A stretch of 10,481 nt of DNA from Verrucomicrobiota bacterium (GTDB taxonomy: Bacteria > Verrucomicrobiota > Verrucomicrobiia > Chthoniobacterales > UBA10450). Below the pieces are notes generated by a model. It saw only the letters and a list, made by a program, of their open reading frames with translations. It made no database searches and was not told the origin of the DNA. A program made the position numbers and the translations under genes. Shown here piece after piece: positions 6,798 through 10,481 of this stretch. Each line of letters starts with the position of its first letter. The first letter of the stretch is position 1. Location of the stretch: positions 1 to 10,481 of the forward strand of contig QHNB01000128.1 of assembly GCA_003217965.1 (NCBI GenBank). The letters are read 5' to 3'.

Positions 6798-6971
6798 CGC
6801 AGTTCGATTCTTTCAACTCTGAGCGATCAATTAGCAATCTTTAGATCACTGACCTTGTGCGCTTGATGGGTCAAGTCCCGACATTGAGACCAAACCCGCG
6901 ACACTAACAGACGGGCGCACAAAACGCCAAATAGACAGCCCGAAAACTAAGGAAATTTTGCGGCGGTTCTC

Positions 6972-7311
6972 CTAGCGACGCTTCCGCCAACCAACCGTTG
7001 ATGTCTCCAGAGTGGCATTGGACAAAGTCGATCTGCGCAAGATCAGGTGGTCGGCATTCCATCCCGCCGTAAATACGTAGGTGTGGCCTGATCGTATCGT
7101 CAAACGCGTTGAGGTGGGCCTACGAACATCGGTGTTAGGCAGAGCGAGCACGGTCAATACATGATGTCCCGCCGACACGTATTTGCACAATTAGACGACC
7201 ACCTTTATGGTTGGTGCTTGCCGACCCGATCTCAATGCCGATGACGAAGATTGCCGAGACAAAAGCAAAAATCAGAAAGACTCGGCCCGTGAAATTAGAC
7301 CTCGGGTTCAT
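6972..7311 (-). pseudogene. Small anchored or secreted beta-rich protein, frame-disrupted
   Basis: The ATG at 7311 begins MNPRSNFTGRVFLIFAFVSA followed by IFVIGIEIGSAS, a membrane anchor or signal (about 10-28), then NHKGGRLIVQ. After about 7178-7185 this frame becomes nonsense, while the neighbouring frame continues YVSAGHHVLTVLALPNTDVR, then RPTSTRLTIRSGHTYVFTAG and WNADHLILRRSTL, ending at TAG 6972. The second part has the look of a carbohydrate-binding or PEGA-like beta sandwich edge (GxHxLxV ... TxxRLTxxxGxTYxFxA). Joining the parts leaves about 30 residues fewer than I would expect between the LIVQ strand and the VSAG strand, so an internal deletion with loss of frame is likely (inference from recalled relatives). 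Function unknown. The NYN gene follows 175 bases downstream. Confidence 0.62.
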
Positions 7312-7316
7312 AACTC

Positions 7317-7343
7317 AAAATAGCTCCAGGACTATTTTGTCAA
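7317..7343 (-). promoter_or_regulatory. Candidate sigma-70-type promoter for the gene at 7311
   Basis: On the minus strand TTGACA (7343-7338), a perfect -35 hexamer, is followed after 15 bases by TATTTT (7322-7317). The spacing is short and the -10 box matches four of six positions. The -10 would end only five bases before the ATG at 7311, so the transcript would be leaderless, in keeping with the absence of a Shine-Dalgarno sequence. Confidence 0.35.
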
Positions 7344-7476
7344 TAATCTGACAACCCCGCGAGCTTCATAGCTCATTAATTGTCGTATGAACCGACGTGT
7401 TTATTAGGGATTCGTCCAGTCTGACTGCACGCTTAATCGGTTGCGCAAAATTTAGTGCGCTTCTACTTTGCCTCTG

Positions 7477-7502
7477 GTCTCGACACGTTCGCCTTCCGAG
7501 AC
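7477..7502 (-). terminator. Stem-loop directly after the 34-aa gene (weak)
   Basis: On the minus strand GTCTCG and CGAGAC form a six-bp stem around a 14-base loop, starting two bases after the TGA at 7504. There is no U-run after it, so it may be a 3'-end stabiliser rather than an intrinsic terminator. Confidence 0.25.
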
Positions 7503-7503
7503 G

Positions 7504-7608
7504 TCATCTCGTCTGCTTCTTCGTGTTCTTTGCGAGGGCGAGGCGCTCCGTCTTCCGGCGGCGTCTGGCGCGTTTCTTAGCGTTGTCTCTGCCTTTGCTG
7601 TTTCCCAT
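7504..7608 (-). CDS. 34-aa lysine/arginine-rich protein
   Basis: ATG 7608 to TGA 7504 encodes MGNSKGRDNAKKRARRRRKT then ERLALAKNTKKQTR. About half of the residues are Lys or Arg and there is no hydrophobic core beyond LALA, so it is a helical, nucleic-acid-binding type peptide (inference). The MGNSKGRDNAKKR start looks like a conserved opening of short unannotated bacterial proteins (recalled, not checked). GGGGAG lies about 12 bases upstream of the ATG, rather far for a Shine-Dalgarno. The plus-strand frame across it (7397-7690) is hydrophobic/arginine nonsense and is its shadow. Confidence 0.6.
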   Translation of the reverse strand: MGNSKGRDNAKKRARRRRKTERLALAKNTKKQTR

Positions 7609-7696
7609 AAGGCTTAAAGACTCCCCAGTTTCTCTAGCGGTTCCAAGCTATTTCGCCATATCCCGACCGCCCATGTCGGCCATCCCTTGAGTCCAT

Positions 7697-8350
7697 TCAG
7701 CGCATCCGCGGTTTCGCAAAAAGCGCTAGCTGTGAATTTATGCATGGCCGACATATGCAAAAAGCGAGGAGAGACTCGTTGCGGCTTTTCGCAGCGGTTT
7801 GTTGCAGCGTGAAGGACGTTGACAATGACAAGGCAACCTGCCTCTGATTGTCCTTCAGGATCACACGGACGGTCCATTTCCCGGCCGGATCGTTCGGCTC
7901 ACCAGTAAAGCTAAGAATCGGAGCGGAGAAACGGACGTTGGAGGCGTCGCCCTCAAGTTTGCCGCGGAAACAGATGGCATCGACCTGATGAACTGAAGAA
8001 GTGCCATTGGGCCTAGTCACGTCGATATCACAAGTCACATCAGCGGTTCCGTTGGAGTCCGTCTTCGGATTAGAGAAGAACGTAAGGATGAAAAGCTGTT
8101 TTCCTCTTTCAACCGTGTCACTGCCGTTAAAGTGCGGGATTATCTCCGGTGAAGTCTCCCATTTCTTCTGCCAATCGGTGTCGGGGGTAACGAGAAGCCA
8201 GCCGCCAAAACCGTCTTTCGATGTCCGAAATTCAGTGTCGGGCGCCGGGTTTCCCTTCGCATCTCTCCATATAATATCCTGAGCAAAGGTGATGGCGGTG
8301 AGTGCGAGAAACGCGTATGCACTGAATGGTAGTTGGATGATGCGACGCAT
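7697..8350 (-). CDS. Periplasmic hypothetical protein, 217 aa
   Basis: Not a named family. Residues 1-23 form a Sec signal (MRRIIQ, hydrophobic stretch, TFA before Gln24). The mature part begins DIIWRDAKGNPAPDTEF and is beta-rich: GGWLLVTPD (49-57), QLFILTFFSNP (85-95), ADVTCDIDVTRPNG (103-116), AICFRGKL (125-132), APILSFTGEPNDPAGKWTVR (143-162) and VALSLSTSFTLQQ (172-184). Cys107 and Cys127 could form a disulfide. The pattern of a late GKWTVRVxLKD strand resembles extracellular immunoglobulin-like domains that accept or deliver ligands. The last 33 residues (185-217, with Cys198, Cys200 and Cys203) look unlike the rest and may be read-through past a lost stop. A GAAGG Shine-Dalgarno lies ten bases before ATG 8350. 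Single gene; no obvious partner. Confidence 0.85.
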   Translation of the reverse strand: MRRIIQLPFSAYAFLALTAITFAQDIIWRDAKGNPAPDTEFRTSKDGFGGWLLVTPDTDWQKKWETSPEIIPHFNGSDTVERGKQLFILTFFSNPKTDSNGTADVTCDIDVTRPNGTSSVHQVDAICFRGKLEGDASNVRFSAPILSFTGEPNDPAGKWTVRVILKDNQRQVALSLSTSFTLQQTAAKSRNESLLAFCICRPCINSQLALFAKPRMR

Positions 8351-8523
8351 TGATTTGCGGCCTTCAAAGATTAGTCGTTAACATGACTGCCCCCGGTCGT
8401 CACACGCAAGACTACTCCGATTAAGCGTGCGGAACTGCCGGCGATCTACTGCGGTTGTGCTTAGATTGAACCTCCCATCGCTAACAGCCGCACCTGACCA
8501 TTGATTTACCTTACCGCGGGGAC

Positions 8524-8547
8524 CCAAGGCTACCCGTGGCGCCTTGG
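8524..8547. repeat. 7-bp inverted repeat, 10-base loop
   Basis: CCAAGGC (8524-8530) pairs with GCCTTGG (8541-8547). It lies 42 bases before the terminator-like hairpin on the plus strand and could be part of the same small transcript. Confidence 0.4.
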
Positions 8548-8589
8548 CTCGACGGTGTGCGGCTCCAAAAGCGGGCAAAGAGGGTAGGT

Positions 8590-8612
8590 CAGACCACTGG
8601 GTGGTCTGTTTT
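8590..8612 (+). terminator. Intrinsic terminator-like hairpin
   Basis: CAGACCAC and GTGGTCTG form an eight-bp perfect stem with a three-base loop (TGG), followed on the plus strand by TTTT. This is the best rho-independent terminator shape in the window. No plus-strand gene ends nearby, so it would close an unknown plus-strand transcript, or it is a chance hairpin. Confidence 0.5.
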
Positions 8613-8858
8613 ACTCAAGCGTGAGCAGCCGCGGGTGTCTGCGTCCTCTCAAGATCTCGGCCGGGACGGATCGACAAACGCCACAGGAGAGCGGCGGGGA
8701 GGCGACGAAACCGTTCAACGGCTGCTTTCCGGCGGCGCGCTCTGTCGCGCTGCTTGAGGACCCGGATTTGATTGCGAACATGGATCGCTCCGGCGACGAA
8801 CGGCGCACAGCCAACAGTAAAGGTTGGTTCGAGGCGGTAAATTGTCATGTCCACGTTT

Positions 8859-8876
8859 TATAATAATTATAATAAT
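8859..8876. repeat. Exact tandem duplication TATAATAAT x2 (AT-rich island)
   Basis: Two identical nine-base units follow each other, each containing TATAAT, the consensus -10 box. The local AT content contrasts sharply with the GC-rich surroundings. Promoter activity is possible but there is no gene start close downstream. Confidence 0.5.
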
Positions 8877-8951
8877 TTCGCAACAGCGCATTTCTCTGGA
8901 TGCCTGGAGTAGTGGCAGTGATCACTAAACTTCGCCATGTAACTATCTGAT

Positions 8952-9303
8952 TCACAACATTATATGCCAGGACCACGCTGTTTTAAGATAGTTGGAGGGT
9001 GACACCACAGGCCCCCATAACTCCCCGGTATCCGGCAATCTCTCGCGGGCGACCCCGATATCGCTATCGCTGAGCCGATACCGCCCAAGCCACTGTTAAA
9101 GCGGTAGATACATCCAATCGTGGGTCGGCGGAAGACCCGCAGCTTGAGGCATTCCATCAGGACGCACGGCTGCGTTGTATTTCGCATCTCTCGAACTGTG
9201 AGGGGCTTGTAAACCAATATTTGCTCGAATTGTCTTTCTCCGACGATTCGTTGGCTTTTTGGGCACTATCGAAACTCTGCAGTGACGAAAGCAAGTAAGC
9301 AGC
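8952..9303 (-). other. Possible decayed small gene, one internal stop
   Basis: One minus-strand frame stays open from 9303 to a TGA at 8952 apart from a single TAA at 9096-9098. Upstream of the stop it reads VPKKPTNRRRKTIRANIG (from GTG 9266), then AVRPDGMPQAAGLPPTHDWM. After the stop it reads WLGRYRLSDSDIGVARERLP and ELWGPVVSPSNYLKTAW. The composition looks protein-like, but no family is recognised, no ribosome binding site is seen, and an 85-codon frame (8960-9217) overlaps on the same strand. Confidence 0.2.
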
Positions 9304-9621
9304 TACACGGGTACGATTTACAACCACTAGCCCGCGATCATAAAATTATTCGACGTTAGCACCCTCCAAAGTTAAGGCATGTGCGCGGCGGGCGACCGCC
9401 TCCGCGCGCCGCCAACGGCGGTCGGTTCTGAGACAAACAACAGGCTAACGCATTTCAGAACCGGCTTTCGCCTTTGCGGCAAAAGTGAGGACCGATCCTT
9501 TCAGTATCGACGGCCCAGATTATCCACTTTTGGTCAGAGGTAATTGCAATTGGCTGCAATCAACGCCGGAGACTTTCAAACCCCCAAAGAAGAATGAGTC
9601 ACATATAGGAGTCCGAAAGCG
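9304..9621. other. Gene-free stretch
   Basis: Apart from the GC-rich stems I see no frame with start, ribosome binding site and composition that agree, and no recognisable RNA. Confidence 0.4.
9394..9423. repeat. GC-rich alternative stem region
   Basis: GGCGG at 9417-9421 can pair with CCGCC at 9409-9413 (loop AAC) or, as the longer GGCGGTC, with GACCGCC at 9394-9400. The two pairings exclude each other. No U-run follows. It sits in a gene-free region, so it may be an extragenic palindromic element. Confidence 0.35.
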
Positions 9622-9771
9622 ATGGGCTCATCGTATGAAGTCAGATGCGATTTTCAGCGAATGAAGAATGGAGCCCGACGGGAAGCAGTAGGAGGGATCG
9701 CCACTACATTCGCGCTCCCATTCAGCGTATCAGCTTTCCAAATGCCGCTTCAGCTTTTACGTCGATGGTGA
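9622..9771 (+). CDS. Possible 49-aa protein with a Tat-like N-terminus
   Basis: ATG 9622 has AGGAG ten bases upstream. The frame reads MGSSYEVRCDFQRMKNGARR then EAVGGIATTFALPFSVSAFQ and ends MPLQLLRRW. The middle (NGARREAVGGIATTFALPF, SVSA) has the twin-arginine, hydrophobic core and A-x-A-like cleavage site of an export signal. An internal ATG at 9661 starts closer to this motif. The body that should follow a signal is missing: the frame stops 12 residues later. It may be the stub of a lost exported protein, or chance. Confidence 0.27.
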   Translation: MGSSYEVRCDFQRMKNGARREAVGGIATTFALPFSVSAFQMPLQLLRRW

Positions 9772-9877
9772 GGGCTGTTGGGCTTCGAGGGATTGGTAAC
9801 AGACGCCAATAAATCCAGGCGCGGCCGCTTCAGAACCCGCCGGTCTTCTCCATTTTGGGTGCAGCAACTTATGGCGG

Positions 9878-10238
9878 CTAAACGATACCGTTCAGCTCTT
9901 TGGGCAATTGCTTCGGATCTATCGGATAAAAAAGTTTTTTGTCGTGTTCTTCCCCAGGCTCCAATTCAGCTTCGGGAGCACCAATGATAAGCCACAGTAC
10001 TTCGCTTTCGGTGTCGTTGAATACTTGCCGTAAGAGCTTGGGACCCACCAGCACTCCACCATGCCCTTTGCACGGTGACTGTCTGTTCGTTGATCCGCAT
10101 GCGTCCCACACCTTCTACAACGAAGTAAAACTCCTCCATCCGAGGGTGCTTGTGCGCATTGGGGATTTTCATCATATTGGATGGTCTCCAAGAGAGGTCT
10201 TCTGGCTGAATTACAAAGTAGGTCTCAATCGGTATCAT
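9878..10238 (-). pseudogene. Cupin-domain protein, frame-shifted
   Basis: ATG 10238 starts MIPIETYFVIQPEDLSWRPS, NMMKIPNA, then the cupin motif 1 HKHPRMEEFYFVVEG (H-x-H-x3-E-x7-G; His29, His31 and Glu35 would bind a metal) and GRMRINEQTVTV. At 10064-10071 (CAAAGGG) the frame is lost. The neighbouring frame continues KGHGGVLVGPKLLRQVFND, TESEVLWLIIGAPEAE and KKLFYPIDPKQLPKEL to TAG 9878. In motif 2 the usual His is Gln (LRQVFN). One extra base explains the break. The part before the HxH motif is only 28 residues; I would expect about 30 more between IPNA and HKH, so an internal deletion is also likely (inference from recalled relatives). Cupins of this kind are small beta-barrels whose reaction cannot be told. 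The DUF488 gene ends 29 bases upstream, suggesting one transcript. Confidence 0.72.
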
Positions 10239-10267
10239 GGCTGGCGGTGCATTCGGGTATCGCTTGC

Positions 10268-10481
10268 TCACGGCGCCGAAGATTTCAGCTCGGCGCCTTT
10301 CTCGGCCAGTAATTCGCGCAGCACCGAACGATGACAATATGCTTCGTTCTCGCAGTAGCAGCCGACTGAAAAATTGCATTGGCGGGAGAGCGACGCGAGT
10401 AATTCGATCGCATGGCTATTCTCCGGATTGGCCATTTCAGCCCGGTACTTTTTGATGAACTTTTTCCATTGAGCGGGGGTC
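10268..10481 (-). CDS. DUF488 family protein, C-terminal part (5' end outside window)
   Basis: The minus frame that enters at 10480 codes 70 residues to TGA 10268: PAQWKKFIKKYRAEMANPEN, SHAIELLASLSRQCNFSVG, then CYCENEAYCHRSVLRELLAE and KGAEL. The W-x-x-F-x-x-x-Y-x-x-E helix and the C-x-C-x-(D/E)-E-x-x-CHR-x-x-L motif are the hallmarks of the DUF488 family C-terminus. The function of this family is not established; members are small cytoplasmic proteins with conserved cysteines that suggest metal binding or redox chemistry. The N-terminal half and start codon lie beyond the right edge. It precedes the cupin gene on the same strand by 29 bases. The plus frame 10237-10455 and the first 47 codons of the minus frame from 10379 are shadows of it. 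Confidence 0.85.
   Translation of the reverse strand, partial: TPAQWKKFIKKYRAEMANPENSHAIELLASLSRQCNFSVGCYCENEAYCHRSVLRELLAEKGAELKSSAP

Larger units (their letters stand above)
8351..8951. other. Gene-free region with hairpins
   Basis: Open frames of 66-80 codons occur on both strands (plus 8536-8757 and 8621-8863, minus 8378-8578, 8611-8814 and 8615-8854), but they overlap one another, are arginine/serine/proline-rich and lack ribosome binding sites. I support no gene. The stretch holds the hairpins at 8524-8547 and 8590-8612 and the AT-rich repeat at 8859-8876. Confidence 0.4.

Noticed and set aside
7397..7690. 97-codon plus frame, hydrophobic and Arg-rich
   Set aside because: Antisense shadow of the 34-aa lysine/arginine-rich gene and neighbouring minus-strand sequence.
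8560..8840. Possible structured RNA such as RNase P RNA or tmRNA
   Set aside because: None of the conserved core sequences of those RNAs could be found; only local hairpins are visible.
8536..8863. Several 66-80 codon frames on both strands
   Set aside because: They mutually overlap, are Arg/Ser/Pro-rich and lack start signals; composition is that of chance frames in GC-rich DNA.
8960..9217. 85-codon minus-strand open frame
   Set aside because: Overlaps a more protein-like minus frame, has no ribosome binding site, and is rich in Cys/Arg/Gly without any motif.
1..10481. CRISPR arrays, transposases, insertion-sequence ends, tRNA genes
   Set aside because: No regularly spaced repeats, no transposase motifs and no T-loop/acceptor combination were found by eye.

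Overview
The window looks like chromosomal DNA of a free-living, Gram-negative-type bacterium. It encodes a two-lobed RND exporter, a Tat-exported oxidoreductase, a periplasmic protein with a Sec signal and a BamE-like secreted protein. Base composition is moderately GC-rich by eye. From recalled resemblance of several small hypothetical families I would guess a soil Verrucomicrobiota-type organism, but nothing here (no rRNA, no marker gene) proves the taxon. I see no tRNA, rRNA, CRISPR array, transposase or phage structural gene.

Layout. 1-263 (minus): 5' part of a small multi-membrane-span protein, broken by two indels and running off the left edge. 264-1700: a belt of tiny genes: a winged-helix-like 76-aa protein (plus), a 49-aa basic protein, and a 62-aa lysine-rich protein whose GTG start overlaps the stop of a broken upstream frame (minus). 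1794-3830 (plus): the largest gene, an RND/MMPL-type exporter. 4083-4554 (minus): a secreted BamE/SmpA-like protein that reads across three frames. 4555-5023: mostly gene-free. 5024-6031 and 6165-6797 (minus): a Tat-targeted aldo/keto reductase and a NYN (LabA-like) nuclease-domain protein. 6972-7311 (minus): a broken small secreted or anchored protein. 7504-7608 (minus): a 34-aa lysine/arginine-rich protein. 7697-8350 (minus): a periplasmic hypothetical protein. 8351-9870: largely non-coding, with hairpins, one terminator-like structure and an AT-rich 9-bp tandem repeat. 9878-10481 (minus): a frame-shifted cupin behind the 3' end of a DUF488 gene that enters from the right edge.

The window does not form one pathway. 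Its most striking property is the contrast between four long intact genes (about 4.3 kb with no frameshift) and at least four short genes (about 1.4 kb) carrying six or more frame breaks. In the exporter the second lobe lacks the membrane span corresponding to span 4 of the first lobe. This points to local gene decay (or a very uneven assembly) rather than to a new multi-gene system. I did not find convincing evidence of an undescribed defence or biosynthetic system.
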